From Saprospiraceae bacterium (GTDB lineage Bacteria > Bacteroidota > Bacteroidia > Chitinophagales > Saprospiraceae), in the NCBI GenBank assembly GCA_020628645.1, contig JAHDES010000018.1:37014-101013 (forward strand): a stretch of DNA of 64,000 bases, read 5' to 3'. Below, one piece after another: positions 35,857 to 45,930 of the stretch (its first letter is position 1; each line of letters starts with the position of its first letter). Under the pieces are notes generated by a model. It ran no database searches. It was not told the origin of the DNA and saw nothing but the letters and a program-made list of their open reading frames with translations. A program made the position numbers and the translations under genes.

Positions 35857-37095
35857 CTACATCTTCTTCACCACTTTCACCTCACTCAAGGTATCCAGTC
35901 CATTGACCACTTCAATCTGTACGCCATCGGATAAGCCCACTTGAATCACTCGTTTTTCAAATTCTTGATCTGCTACTTGGACTTCCACATAGGCGGTATC
36001 ATTTTGGAAGACAATATCTCGTTCTTTTATGGCGATAACATCCTCTTTTTTACCCAAAATAATATCTGCATTAGCACTATAACCTGCTCGTAAAAAAACA
36101 TCATCTTGTGGCGCGACGGCTGCACGAACTTCAAATTTTACGGTGCCTTCTTCGGTCACGCCTTTAGGAGAAATAAACTCCAAAGTAGCTGGAAAACTAG
36201 AATTTGGAATCGCACCCACGGTCAATTCTAAGGGAATCCCTTCCTTTAATTTTCCAACATCGGATTCATCAACTTTTCCTTCAAAAATGAGATTTTGCAT
36301 ATCGGCGATATCGGCTATTGTGGTGCCTTCATTGAAGTTGTTGCGCTCAATGACAGAAGTCCCTTCTTCCACAGGAATATCGAGGATCATTCCTTCCACA
36401 GTTGAAACCACCAAATTGGAAACTTGCTTTGAATTTTTAGAAGCCCCTTCTCGTAATAAAGCTAAATTATTGATCGCTTGTTCGAGTTCTTGTTCCCGAA
36501 TTTCTACATCGGTCGTGAATTGTTTGAGATTGTTTTTAGAAAGAATTTTAGCATTTTCAAGGGCTGTTTTTGCTAATTGTTGATCCAATTTGAAGCGATT
36601 GTATTCTTGCTCCGAAATAACGCCATCTTCAAATAGTAAGCGTTGTCGTTCTTCTTCTTTTGCAGCAATATCATTACTTACTTGAGATTCTTGTACATCT
36701 AAATTTTGATCAAATATAGCTTGTTGACGACTCAATTCTCGTTCTGCATTTTTCAAACGAATACGCGCTAATTCTACACTCGATTGGGCGTTATTGATAT
36801 TCACTTGGCTGGGTACTAACTTAATTTTAGCGACTTTTTGTCCTTTTCTCACCATTTCACCAGCTTCTACAAATAATTTTTCTACTACACCTGAAACTTG
36901 TGGTTTGATGTTAACTTCTTTTCTAGGTTTGATAGAACCCGTAGCTACTGTTTTATTTACAATGTCCATGATGGTAGGTTTTTCTACTTCATAAACGATA
37001 GGGTCTTTTTTGTTTTGTGTATAAAAATAGTAGACCAAACCAACAGTTAATAGACCAACAAAAAGTCCTAGAGCAATTAAACAACCTTTATTCAT
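35857..37095 (-). CDS. RND/MacA-type periplasmic adaptor protein
   Basis: The 412-residue protein has one N-terminal membrane helix (CLIALGLFVGLLTVGLVYYF), a biotinyl-lipoyl-like half motif (VNIKPQVSGVVEKLFVEAGE), a Gln/Glu/Lys-rich helical hairpin (~100-215), and a beta-barrel and membrane-proximal domain. This is the HlyD/MacA architecture. It is the last gene of an operon whose upstream genes encode two MacB-like permeases and an ATPase, so it likely links that ABC pump to an outer-membrane channel. Substrate is unknown. Confidence 0.92.
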   Translation of the reverse strand: MNKGCLIALGLFVGLLTVGLVYYFYTQNKKDPIVYEVEKPTIMDIVNKTVATGSIKPRKEVNIKPQVSGVVEKLFVEAGEMVRKGQKVAKIKLVPSQVNINNAQSSVELARIRLKNAERELSRQQAIFDQNLDVQESQVSNDIAAKEEERQRLLFEDGVISEQEYNRFKLDQQLAKTALENAKILSKNNLKQFTTDVEIREQELEQAINNLALLREGASKNSKQVSNLVVSTVEGMILDIPVEEGTSVIERNNFNEGTTIADIADMQNLIFEGKVDESDVGKLKEGIPLELTVGAIPNSSFPATLEFISPKGVTEEGTVKFEVRAAVAPQDDVFLRAGYSANADIILGKKEDVIAIKERDIVFQNDTAYVEVQVADQEFEKRVIQVGLSDGVQIEVVNGLDTLSEVKVVKKM

Positions 37096-37208
37096 AATAT
37101 GTAAAATGTTTGTGCATAAATTTTGATTCGTTTGAAATTCAACTTATCGTTTACATCAAAAATCGAATACTCATTTTGCAATTTGATTTTTATTCTTAAA
37201 AAACGGGT

Positions 37209-38459
37209 TTACTCATCTTTCAATGCAATCACAGGATTGATACGAGCGGCATTAAGTGCAGGAATTAAACCTGCAATCGCTCCTGCTACTATTAAGGTGA
37301 TAACTGATCCAATTCCTACCATTAAATTCACTTCTGGATGATGAAAATTCTGTGCTTCGACATCATTGGCGATCATTAAATAATCTAAACCTCCAATGAT
37401 AAGCGTTCCTATTAACAAACCCATGTAACCCGAAATAGACGTCAAGAAAATAGATTCTGTTAAAATCATACTAATGATGGAATTGGGCGTTGCACCAAGT
37501 GCTTTGCGAATGCCAATTTCTTTAGTTCGCTCCTTTACTACAATGAGCATAATATTACTTACTCCAATGATTCCAGCTAGTAAGGTTCCAATTCCAACAA
37601 ACCATAAGAAAAATTTGATTCCAATAAATAAATTAGAGACTTGTTGAAATTCTTCTTCTAAATTAAACCCAAAAATTCCCCTTGGATCTTCAGGATGAAC
37701 ACTATGACGTTCTTTTAATAAAGCTTGGATTTTACTCTCCATCTGACTAACAGGAATACCTGCTTTGGCAGAACAGACAAACCAATCGACAAATTCTCCC
37801 GTACCAAATGCACGAAACATAGTCGTTAGAGGAATGACAACAGATTCCATATCCGAACGCGTCCATTCTTTTAGTTGCATAGGGCCATAAATTCCGACAA
37901 CTTTAAATTCAAGTCCACGCACTTTGATGTATTTACCAATCGCATCTTCGTCTTCTCCAAAAAGTACATCTTTAACAGTTCGACCAATCACGGCTACTTT
38001 TCGATTTTCTTTTAAATCGAGATCATTAATGTATCGACCTTCCACTACTTCTAGGGCCTCGATATTTATCATATCAGTGAGTTCTCCTCTTAATTCATAA
38101 TTTTCATTTTGATCTTTGTAAGCAATAAGACTATTGTTGAGAGAAGTACGAGGTGCTACTCGATCTAGTTCTACCACATTCTCTTTTAAAGCATACAAAT
38201 CATTGAGTTCCATTCGAATACGCCGACCCGCAGGATAGCCTTTATAAGGTTTAGTCGTTCGCCATGCATTAACATACATAATGTTTTTAGCTCTAGCTCC
38301 AAAATCTTTAAATACGCCATTCTCCAAACCAGAACCCATTCCTAAGATGAAAATGAGCATAAAAATACCCCAAAACACCCCAAAAGCAGTCAGGCCAGTA
38401 CGGAGCTTATGCTTTTTTATAGTTCCAAATATTTCTTGCCATTTATCTCGATCGAACAT
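37209..38459 (-). CDS. MacB-like ABC transporter permease (second of two)
   Basis: This 416-residue protein has the FtsX/MacB layout: a membrane helix near residue 20-45 (GLTAFGVFWGIFMLIFILGM), a large periplasmic MacB_PCD core (~50-280), and three C-terminal helices starting FLWFVGIGTLLAGIIGVSNI. The stretch VVKERTKEIGIRKALGATP is the family signature. It is clearly a paralogue of the adjacent permease, 12 bases downstream of it, so the pair probably makes a heterodimer. Confidence 0.92.
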   Translation of the reverse strand: MFDRDKWQEIFGTIKKHKLRTGLTAFGVFWGIFMLIFILGMGSGLENGVFKDFGARAKNIMYVNAWRTTKPYKGYPAGRRIRMELNDLYALKENVVELDRVAPRTSLNNSLIAYKDQNENYELRGELTDMINIEALEVVEGRYINDLDLKENRKVAVIGRTVKDVLFGEDEDAIGKYIKVRGLEFKVVGIYGPMQLKEWTRSDMESVVIPLTTMFRAFGTGEFVDWFVCSAKAGIPVSQMESKIQALLKERHSVHPEDPRGIFGFNLEEEFQQVSNLFIGIKFFLWFVGIGTLLAGIIGVSNIMLIVVKERTKEIGIRKALGATPNSIISMILTESIFLTSISGYMGLLIGTLIIGGLDYLMIANDVEAQNFHHPEVNLMVGIGSVITLIVAGAIAGLIPALNAARINPVIALKDE

Positions 38460-38471
38460 AATTTTTCTTTT

Positions 38472-39698
38472 TTAATCTGCTTTCATAGCTTCAACAGGAT
38501 TAATACGAGCCGCTTGAAGGGCTGGAATCAACCCCGCTAATGTACCTGCAATAATTAAAATAATAGTCGCTGTAATGGCTACGCCAAGATTGACCTGAGG
38601 ATTACGAAAAAATTCAACTTCTACAAAGGACATCGCATAAATGGTAAAGGAACTAAATGCTAATCCTAAATATCCTGCAAAAGCGGTAATGAAAATGGAT
38701 TCCATTAAGATCATTCCAATGATAGATTGAGGTGTTGCACCCAATGCTTTTCGAATCCCAATTTCCTTGGTACGATCTTTTACTACAATCAACATAATAT
38801 TACTTACTCCGATTACACCAGCGATAATACAGCCTATTCCTACAAACCAGATGAAGCTGTTGATCATAAAAAATAGACTTTTAAATTCTTGGTATTCTTC
38901 TGCAAGAGAAAAAATGCGTATCGCACGCCGATCTTCGACATCAAAATTATGGCGTGCTGCAAAATCGGCACGAATCTCATTTTCTATGACTTTTGTTTCT
39001 TCCACTGATAAATCTCCAAGGGTAAACATCAATTGATGAATTTCATCAGTACCAGCGTATAATTGTTGGGCAGTAGAGATGGGAATGTATACATTCCGCA
39101 TTTCCCATTCGCCTCCTGTGTCTTCAAAAACACCCACAACGACATAAACGATTCCACCGAGGGTCACTTCTTTCCCAATGGCATCTTCTTCTTCAAATAA
39201 ATTTTCTTTAACGATTTTTCCAATAACTGCTACTTTTCGTTTTTCTTCAATATCCGTATCATTTAAATATCGACCATGTGTAACGATGGTATTTTCTAAT
39301 ACTTGATGACCGGGATGAACAGAACGAACATTGTAGGAGAAACTTTTGTTTTTGTACTTGATTAGTTGATCGCCAGAAAGGTAAAATCGCCCAGTGATAT
39401 GATCGATTTCTTTATGATTGGTTTTAAGAGCGGTATAATCTTCATTGGTAAAGCGAAGAAAGCGACCTGTAGCTAGTCCTTTATACGGAAGAGAAGTTGT
39501 GCCTCTACGTACCCAAACACTGTTGAGTGCGTCATCTCTAAATTGATGTTCCACGCCATTTTGTAGACCTTGACCAGCGCCCATTAGTAAAACCAACATA
39601 AAAATTCCCCAAAAGACGCCAATTGCGGTTAAAATCGTACGGGTACGATGTCGATTGATCGAATTAAAAATCTCTTGCCACTTGTCTAAATCAAACAT
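38472..39698 (-). CDS. MacB-like ABC transporter permease (first of two)
   Basis: The 408-residue protein shares the N-terminal FDLDKWQEIF start, the VVKDRTKEIGIRKALGATP signature and the topology (one N-terminal and three C-terminal membrane helices around a periplasmic core) with the neighbouring permease. Its ATG overlaps the last base of the ATPase gene stop, which indicates translational coupling. Confidence 0.92.
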   Translation of the reverse strand: MFDLDKWQEIFNSINRHRTRTILTAIGVFWGIFMLVLLMGAGQGLQNGVEHQFRDDALNSVWVRRGTTSLPYKGLATGRFLRFTNEDYTALKTNHKEIDHITGRFYLSGDQLIKYKNKSFSYNVRSVHPGHQVLENTIVTHGRYLNDTDIEEKRKVAVIGKIVKENLFEEEDAIGKEVTLGGIVYVVVGVFEDTGGEWEMRNVYIPISTAQQLYAGTDEIHQLMFTLGDLSVEETKVIENEIRADFAARHNFDVEDRRAIRIFSLAEEYQEFKSLFFMINSFIWFVGIGCIIAGVIGVSNIMLIVVKDRTKEIGIRKALGATPQSIIGMILMESIFITAFAGYLGLAFSSFTIYAMSFVEVEFFRNPQVNLGVAITATIILIIAGTLAGLIPALQAARINPVEAMKAD

Positions 39699-40390
39699 TA
39701 TTTTGTAATTATAGATTGATTTTCAATAGGTTTTTCAATTAAGCCATCTTTGAGGCGGATGATACGATCGGTCATATCTGCAATGTCATGTTCATGTGTT
39801 ACAATCACCACAGTCATCCCTTCTTGATGAACAGATTTAAATATATCCATTACATCATAGGAAGTTTGAGTATCTAAAGCACCCGTAGGTTCGTCTGCGA
39901 GAATTACTTTGGGTTGGCTAATCAGGGCTCGTGCGATTGCCACGCGTTGTTGTTGTCCACCAGAAAGTTGATTAGGTAAATGATCTGCCCATTCCAATAA
40001 ACCCACTTTTTCGAGATATTCAAGTGCTTTTTTCTGGCGAACTTTTCGATCTACTTTTTGATAATATAAAGGTAAGGCAACGTTTTCTTGTGCAGTTTTA
40101 AAAGATAATAAATTGAAAGATTGAAATACAAAACCGAGAAATTGATTGCGATATAAAGCTGCTTGTTTTTGTGATAAGTCTTTTATGAGGGTATTATCTA
40201 AATGGTAAGAACCTTCATCATATTCATCTAAAATACCTAGAATATTTAAAAGGGTAGATTTTCCTGAACCAGAAGAACCCATAATGGACACAAACTCTCC
40301 AGATTCAATAGATAAATCAATCCCTTTTAATACCTCTAATTTGTTGTAGGACGTAGTGTATGATTTTCGAAGGTTTTTCAGTTGTATCAT
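39698..40390 (-). CDS. ABC transporter ATP-binding protein (MacB/LolD type)
   Basis: From the ATG at 40390 ([14 protein letters not shown]) the product is a 230-residue ATPase with Walker [17 protein letters not shown], signature [15 protein letters not shown], Walker [13 protein letters not shown] and the switch His in VTHEHD. It is the energy subunit for the two permeases downstream. A longer in-frame ATG at 40516 would add 42 residues lacking ABC similarity and is unlikely. Confidence 0.93.
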   Translation of the reverse strand: MIQLKNLRKSYTTSYNKLEVLKGIDLSIESGEFVSIMGSSGSGKSTLLNILGILDEYDEGSYHLDNTLIKDLSQKQAALYRNQFLGFVFQSFNLLSFKTAQENVALPLYYQKVDRKVRQKKALEYLEKVGLLEWADHLPNQLSGGQQQRVAIARALISQPKVILADEPTGALDTQTSYDVMDIFKSVHQEGMTVVIVTHEHDIADMTDRIIRLKDGLIEKPIENQSIITK

Positions 40391-40634
40391 GCTTATAAAG
40401 ATGTAAGAAAATGGACGAAGGATGCAATAACAGACTTTATATTCTACTGAATAGCCAAATTCATCTATAAATAGGACATTCTTATGGATGAAAGAATTAT
40501 TATAAGGATTAGTCAAAAATTAAATTCCCTTTTGATCATTTCTCCAATTAGCTTGAAAAACTTCATTGTCAATCAGTTATTCCTTCGCTATTTGAAGAAA
40601 ATCGGGAATTAATTATTTGACCATTACTAAATAG

Positions 40635-40668
40635 AAAAAGGGTAATCCTTTGTATAGAATTACCCTTA
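40635..40668 (-). terminator. intrinsic terminator of the TIR-like/SDR fusion gene
   Basis: On the minus strand AAGGGTAAT pairs with ATTACCCTT, followed by a run of T; it starts 26 bases after the stop codon. Confidence 0.75.
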
Positions 40669-40693
40669 ATGAAGAAATAGGTTCAATAAAAAT

Positions 40694-43600
40694 CTATTCT
40701 TCTTCTGTAGAATCATAAATTCGTCCAGAACGATGGACATTGGTACTGTTAGCTTGTTGCGTTCCTTGAAGTACAATGTCTTGTATATTGACATGATTGG
40801 GCTGTGTTACCATAAAATAAATCACTTGTGCTACATCATGTGCTGTTAATGGATTAAAATCTTCATAGATTTTTGCTCGATCTTGGTCTCCTTCAAATCG
40901 AACTAAAGAAAACTCCGTTTCTTCCACCATAGCTGGGCATACTTGACCCACTCGGATATTGTGTTTATATAAATCTAAACGCATGGCTTTTGTGAGCGCA
41001 TCTACTGCATGTTTAGTCGCACAATACACATTTCCATTTGGATAAACTTCTTTACCTGCGGTAGAACAAACATTAATGATATGTCCTTTTTGATTTTTAA
41101 CCATAATGGGCGCAATGGCACGCGTCATATAAAGAAGTCCTTTAATATTGGTATCAATCATAGTTTCCCAATGAGCGATATTTCCTTCTTGAATAGGACT
41201 TAAACCCATTGCCAAACCAGCATTATTGATTAAGATATCAATATTTTGCCAATCTTCATCTAGTTCATTGATGACTTTATTAGTGGTAATGTTATCTCGA
41301 ACATCAAAGGGTAAAATCTGAATTTCATTATCATAAGCGATCATAAATTCATCTTGCATATTTTGAAGTCGATCTGTACGACGCCCAGTCAAGATTAATT
41401 TATATCCATTTTCTGCAAAAATATGCGCTAGTGCATTTCCAATTCCAGAAGTAGCTCCTGTGATTAAGACTACTTTATCCACGGTGGGACGAACTGGGGT
41501 AACGATTTCCAACTGTGCTTGTTCCTCTACATATTGATCGATAGAATCTGTAGCAGCCACTCCTATAGATGAATCTACTTCTTGCTGTACTAAACTAGCA
41601 AAGAAGGCATCATTTTGTAGTGTTTTCAATTCAGGATTGTTCTTACAAGCTCGTTTGTAATATTTGGCGGAACGGTCAAATTCACGCATTTTATGGTGTA
41701 ATAATGCCAAATCATAAGCTGCAAAAGGATGTAGTGGATTTAGTTTTAGGGTACGTTTGAAGTGCTTAATGGCTTTACTATACTTCCCAAAATTTTCATT
41801 CATCAAAATGGCATATTGATAATGCGCATCGACATGATGTTTTTTGAGTTTAATGGCTTTTTTGAAATGGTCGGCTGAGATTTTGGTTTGGTCTGGGAAA
41901 TGAAAACGGGTAATCATTCCCAATTTATAATTTACATTTGGATAAGTAGGATCAAGAGAGACAACTTTTTCATAGTAATTTTTAGCAAGGATATAATCTT
42001 TATGAATTTCAGCAATATCTGCTAATAAATGATAAGCATCTACATCTTGGTCATTGCGTTGAAGTATTTGTTCTAATTGTTCAGTTGCTTTTTCATACTT
42101 TTTGGCTCGCTTTGCTAAAGAAGCTGCATACAACAAACGAATCTCATTATTATCAGGATGTTTTTCTAATAAATTTTCGTAAACAATAAGGCCTGCATCA
42201 GTATTGCCTTCATCAAGCAATTCCTTAGCAGCAAGTAATTGTTGATGAATTTCACTTTGTAAAACACTATCTTGTTCTGTAGAATCTTCATGATCAGAAG
42301 TAGTAAATTCATTAGCCTCTAATTCAAGAGGGGCTTCATCAGGTGACATCTCTTCTACTTGCTCTACCACATTTTGTACATCCTCAACCGTCTCTTGATG
42401 CTCTGATTCCATTCCCATAACCGTACTAATGACAGGATCAATTATGGGTTCATTGCTTGAAGTAATACCATTAATAGTGGAAGGGGTTACAGGTGCATTA
42501 CCAATAGAATCTATCACTTCAGTCGCTTCTTCTTCAATAGATTCCTCAATTACTTCTTCATCAATAAGTTCATTTTCAGATAATAATTCATCAATAATCG
42601 TACGTGGATTTTCTGTTTCTATTTCATCAATGGCGGTATCAACTTCAATGGTTTCTGGAAGAGAATCTTCGACTTCTTCCATTACAGTTTCCTCTATTTC
42701 GGAAATCATTTCTTCTTCTACATTTGCTATTTCTTCAGAAACCGTTTTTACGGTTTCATTAAAATTATTAGAAACTTCTGAAGCCGTATCTTCAACCAGA
42801 TTAGTAGTTTCTTCTACAATATTAGTTTCAATATTGGATGGAATAGCTTCTTCAATTGCATCTGTAATATTAAGTGAAGTTTCTTCTAAATTTTCTTCAA
42901 GATCAACTTCTACATCATCATTCATTGAAGAAGGTAAAATTTCGAAAGAATCTGTTTCTGGAGCTGCAAGAAGGTTGTCTTCTACCACTTCAATCGTTGC
43001 ATCGACGGTTGTTTCTATTTCTTCTTCCATTTCAGCAGGAGCTTCCGCTAAATCTTCTAAGTAATGTAATCGACTTTCAGCAGAAGCTTGTACTGTTTCT
43101 GAAACGGCATTTTGAATATTTTCTTCTGTAGGAAGCGCAATATCTGGAAGGTTACTGACTTCTTCTACATTCGTTTCTGCAGCATTTTCAATGATTTGCT
43201 CTACTTCAGTAATTACTTCTTCTGGTGTATTAGTAATTTCATTATTGGTAGTTACATAAGAATCACCATTTACAAAATTTCCAACACCAGCCACTGCACC
43301 TGCTGCAGCCATCATCCCATTTGTAGCAAGGGCTTTATAATCAGCATGTGAATTGGCGATATTGAGCATTTGAAAAAATTGCTCGTAATGATTGGCTTTG
43401 ATGTCTTTGTAATATTTGAATTCAAAACCTCTTAGTAATCGTAAAAATTCACCTACCTCAGAGGAAATACTTCTAGTAACATTTAATTGTTGATTGAAAT
43501 TTTCTTCTTGGTCTGGACTGATAGAGCGTTTTTGTTTACGCATATCTAAGTACTGATCTTGCCAGTAATTCATGTATTGAATAACATTACTAACACGATC

Positions 43601-43939
43601 GAAAGACGTAGGATGATAGGTGGTATGTCCAGTAGAAGGATTGGTTTCTTGGCCATCAGTGATGATGATGTGTAAGCGATCAACAGCAGAATTGTCATGT
43701 AATAAATTGATCGCTTGATGCATACAATTGGCATCTTTTAGAAAGTTATCACCTATAAGAAGAATACAAGGTAAGAAATGCGATTTGATACGATCATAAA
43801 TGCTTTCGTCCTGATGGAGATCGTCGCTATTGATATGTTCTATTTCAAATTCAGCTTTTTGGAGTACAGCGGATAGATCACTTGCTTCTTGCGCATTCAC
43901 AGAATGGTAAGCAAGTAAAAACTTACTAGATGTGGTCAT
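40694..43939 (-). CDS. fusion protein: TIR-like domain, acidic region, TPR repeats, short-chain dehydrogenase
   Basis: One uninterrupted 1081-residue frame. Residues ~5-130 have a TIR-like alternation (KFLLAYHSVN, then an alpha helix, then CILLIGDNFL). Where TIR NADases have WCxxE, this reads N-C-M-H-Q (71-75), so the catalytic Glu is replaced. Residues ~235-570 are Glu/Thr/Val-rich and probably disordered. TPR repeats follow (~575-790; DAYHLLADIAEIHKDYILAK). Residues 823-1081 are a complete NAD(P)-dependent short-chain dehydrogenase: TGATSGIG (827-834), NNAG (905-908), Ser959, Tyr972 and Lys976 (YCATK). The SDR resembles the YdfG group. No signal peptide. The gene is monocistronic with its own terminator. 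The TIR label is an inference; the SDR is certain. Confidence 0.85.
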   Translation of the reverse strand: MTTSSKFLLAYHSVNAQEASDLSAVLQKAEFEIEHINSDDLHQDESIYDRIKSHFLPCILLIGDNFLKDANCMHQAINLLHDNSAVDRLHIIITDGQETNPSTGHTTYHPTSFDRVSNVIQYMNYWQDQYLDMRKQKRSISPDQEENFNQQLNVTRSISSEVGEFLRLLRGFEFKYYKDIKANHYEQFFQMLNIANSHADYKALATNGMMAAAGAVAGVGNFVNGDSYVTTNNEITNTPEEVITEVEQIIENAAETNVEEVSNLPDIALPTEENIQNAVSETVQASAESRLHYLEDLAEAPAEMEEEIETTVDATIEVVEDNLLAAPETDSFEILPSSMNDDVEVDLEENLEETSLNITDAIEEAIPSNIETNIVEETTNLVEDTASEVSNNFNETVKTVSEEIANVEEEMISEIEETVMEEVEDSLPETIEVDTAIDEIETENPRTIIDELLSENELIDEEVIEESIEEEATEVIDSIGNAPVTPSTINGITSSNEPIIDPVISTVMGMESEHQETVEDVQNVVEQVEEMSPDEAPLELEANEFTTSDHEDSTEQDSVLQSEIHQQLLAAKELLDEGNTDAGLIVYENLLEKHPDNNEIRLLYAASLAKRAKKYEKATEQLEQILQRNDQDVDAYHLLADIAEIHKDYILAKNYYEKVVSLDPTYPNVNYKLGMITRFHFPDQTKISADHFKKAIKLKKHHVDAHYQYAILMNENFGKYSKAIKHFKRTLKLNPLHPFAAYDLALLHHKMREFDRSAKYYKRACKNNPELKTLQNDAFFASLVQQEVDSSIGVAATDSIDQYVEEQAQLEIVTPVRPTVDKVVLITGATSGIGNALAHIFAENGYKLILTGRRTDRLQNMQDEFMIAYDNEIQILPFDVRDNITTNKVINELDEDWQNIDILINNAGLAMGLSPIQEGNIAHWETMIDTNIKGLLYMTRAIAPIMVKNQKGHIINVCSTAGKEVYPNGNVYCATKHAVDALTKAMRLDLYKHNIRVGQVCPAMVEETEFSLVRFEGDQDRAKIYEDFNPLTAHDVAQVIYFMVTQPNHVNIQDIVLQGTQQANSTNVHRSGRIYDSTEEE

Positions 43940-44081
43940 ACTAAATTTGTTTGCTTATATTAACGATGAGTTGTTTTTAAATGGGAAAATAATTCCTATA
44001 CAGTACTTTTAACGTTAAAATAAGTTGTTTTGGTTCATCTTAAAAATAGTCGATAAACTTATATAAAATTATTCTAATATT

Positions 44082-45410
44082 CTAGTTTGAAAGCAACTTT
44101 TTAATGCTTTGTTCAAAAGAAGAAACAAATTCTTCATATTCTGAAGTAGCAGGTCCAGAAAAACCAGTATGGATTCGTTGAATATTGTCGTTTTGGTCAA
44201 TGAAAATGAGGGTTGGATAGGATAAAACGTGATTTAACATTGGGAGTTGTGCTGCTGCTTCTTTTTTATTAAAGTATCCACCTAAAACCATCTCATAATT
44301 CATGCCGAATTTTTCTTTGTACCGTTTTAAAGCGTCCATTGACTTAGATTCATCTTTATAACGTTCAAATGCGATTGCTATGATTTCTAAATCAGTATTG
44401 GGGTTATTCTTTAAATAGTTGACTAAAAATTCAGTTTCATCTCGACAATTCGGACACCAAGTTCCTAATATTTGGACGAGTTTAGGTTTGCCTTGGTAAC
44501 GTTCATCTGCTAAAGAAATCGTTTTTCCATCTGTATTCTTGAAAGAGAATGCTAATTTATCATAGCCTTCATTTAGATAAGTCAAAGAATCGGCAGAAGT
44601 AAGCGTGAAATCTGGGTTTCGTTTGGCATCCCAAGTTGTTTTATAGTGCTTTCCAGAACGAAATGTACCGACGATATTATCCTTATCCATGATTTTTCCT
44701 TCAAACAAAAAAGCATGTGAACCATCGAAACAAGATAAATACAATTTATTGCCTTGTACACTTCCTTCTAAGAAACGATAATCGCCTGTTTCGGTTAAAA
44801 ATGTCCCCGTTAAGCGATTTCCTTTTTGTTGAAATTCTCCAATAGCAGGGTAGGGCGAATTTGCATTAAATAAAACCTCCCATTTACCAGAAATATCATA
44901 TTCAGGAGTTTTAGAAAGATTGGTAAAGCGATGATTTTTTCCAAAACGAGCTGTGAAAGGGATACTATAGCCTTCTTTATAATTGACATACCAATCTCCA
45001 TCAATCAATCCTTCCTCATATTTTCCTTTGATATAGGTATCATAAACAGGAAAATTAATCATGATGGTATCGTCGCCATTCGTTCGGTCATGTCCTATTA
45101 TTATATCATCCACTTTGATTCGTTCATCTCCATTTTGTATTTCGATGTAGAAGTCCGTTTCATTTTTATAGATGACTTCAAATTGAAAAGGCAATTCACC
45201 ATCATTTACTTCTTCAAATGCAATATTCATTTTTTCGGGAAGCGGCTGTCCTTTCTTATTTGGGGTGATAAACTTGGGTTCGATTTGAATTACCCCACGC
45301 CAAGGGCCTGGCGGGATGCCTGAATATTGATTTTCAATAGTAATACATGAAGTGTAAATTCCAGCGATTAGGATTATCACTAAGGCCAAAAGAGAGCTAT
45401 ATTTTAGCAT
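44082..45410 (-). CDS. TlpA-like thioredoxin-fold lipoprotein
   Basis: The 442-residue protein has a lipoprotein signal (ALVIILIAGIYTSC, Cys at residue 22). A middle beta-rich region (~35-275) resembles the DUF-type domains seen before TlpA modules. The C-terminal ~150 residues are a thioredoxin fold with the redox motif in QILGTWCPNCRDETEFLVNY (CPNC) and a cis-Pro segment (VLSYPTLIFID). Such proteins reduce periplasmic disulfides, for example in cytochrome c maturation, or act as peroxiredoxin-like enzymes. The neighbouring genes give no specific partner. Confidence 0.9.
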   Translation of the reverse strand: MLKYSSLLALVIILIAGIYTSCITIENQYSGIPPGPWRGVIQIEPKFITPNKKGQPLPEKMNIAFEEVNDGELPFQFEVIYKNETDFYIEIQNGDERIKVDDIIIGHDRTNGDDTIMINFPVYDTYIKGKYEEGLIDGDWYVNYKEGYSIPFTARFGKNHRFTNLSKTPEYDISGKWEVLFNANSPYPAIGEFQQKGNRLTGTFLTETGDYRFLEGSVQGNKLYLSCFDGSHAFLFEGKIMDKDNIVGTFRSGKHYKTTWDAKRNPDFTLTSADSLTYLNEGYDKLAFSFKNTDGKTISLADERYQGKPKLVQILGTWCPNCRDETEFLVNYLKNNPNTDLEIIAIAFERYKDESKSMDALKRYKEKFGMNYEMVLGGYFNKKEAAAQLPMLNHVLSYPTLIFIDQNDNIQRIHTGFSGPATSEYEEFVSSFEQSIKKLLSN

Positions 45411-45504
45411 ACCAACGGATTTTTAATGGTTCTTCTTAATTAACCACAAAGGTAGGCTTTTGGTTGGAAGGGCGGAGGAGTTTTTATTCTATATTTCAAA
45501 CATA

Positions 45505-45912
45505 TCAAAAATCATCATTGCTTAATTCTAAAATGATTCTACCTGTGTTATAGTCTTTATTAGGATATACTTTTTCCCAATTGCTAAAATCCATAACATC
45601 TAGTTGAATGGATTTGCCAGAAGCGGTTTCCACATGAACAGTATCAAAAGGTAGACTAAATGTGTTATCCATTTCAACACGTGTATTGTGTCCAATTCCA
45701 AATCTCAAATTGACTATCATTTTATTATCAGGATGTAAATTAAACATTTCCTCTTTTTCTACAAAATTATCTAAAGAGTCAAAATATTGAACATTTTGAG
45801 TCATTAAAAGATGTTCGTTGCTCTGATTATTTATAATGTATTCCACCTCGAAGGCAGGGTCACAACTGACCAATAGGATTGGAATCAATAGAAGAAGGAG
45901 TTTATAGTTCAT
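45505..45912 (-). CDS. small lipoprotein, paralogue of the next gene
   Basis: The 135-residue protein has a signal peptide and lipobox (LLLLLIPILLVSCDPAFE). The mature part is beta-rich (VEYIINNQSNEHLLMTQNV). It shares layout and the 'EVEYIINNQS' region with the 130-residue neighbour, so the two appear to be a tandem duplication. No known family was recognised. Confidence 0.75.
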   Translation of the reverse strand: MNYKLLLLLIPILLVSCDPAFEVEYIINNQSNEHLLMTQNVQYFDSLDNFVEKEEMFNLHPDNKMIVNLRFGIGHNTRVEMDNTFSLPFDTVHVETASGKSIQLDVMDFSNWEKVYPNKDYNTGRIILELSNDDF

Positions 45913-45930
45913 ATTTTATATTTGTTTTTA

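Noticed and set aside
42429..43064. 211-codon plus-strand ORF rich in Ser
   Set aside because: It is antisense to the acidic region of the TIR-like/SDR fusion; the Ser-rich text is the complement of Glu/Thr codons.
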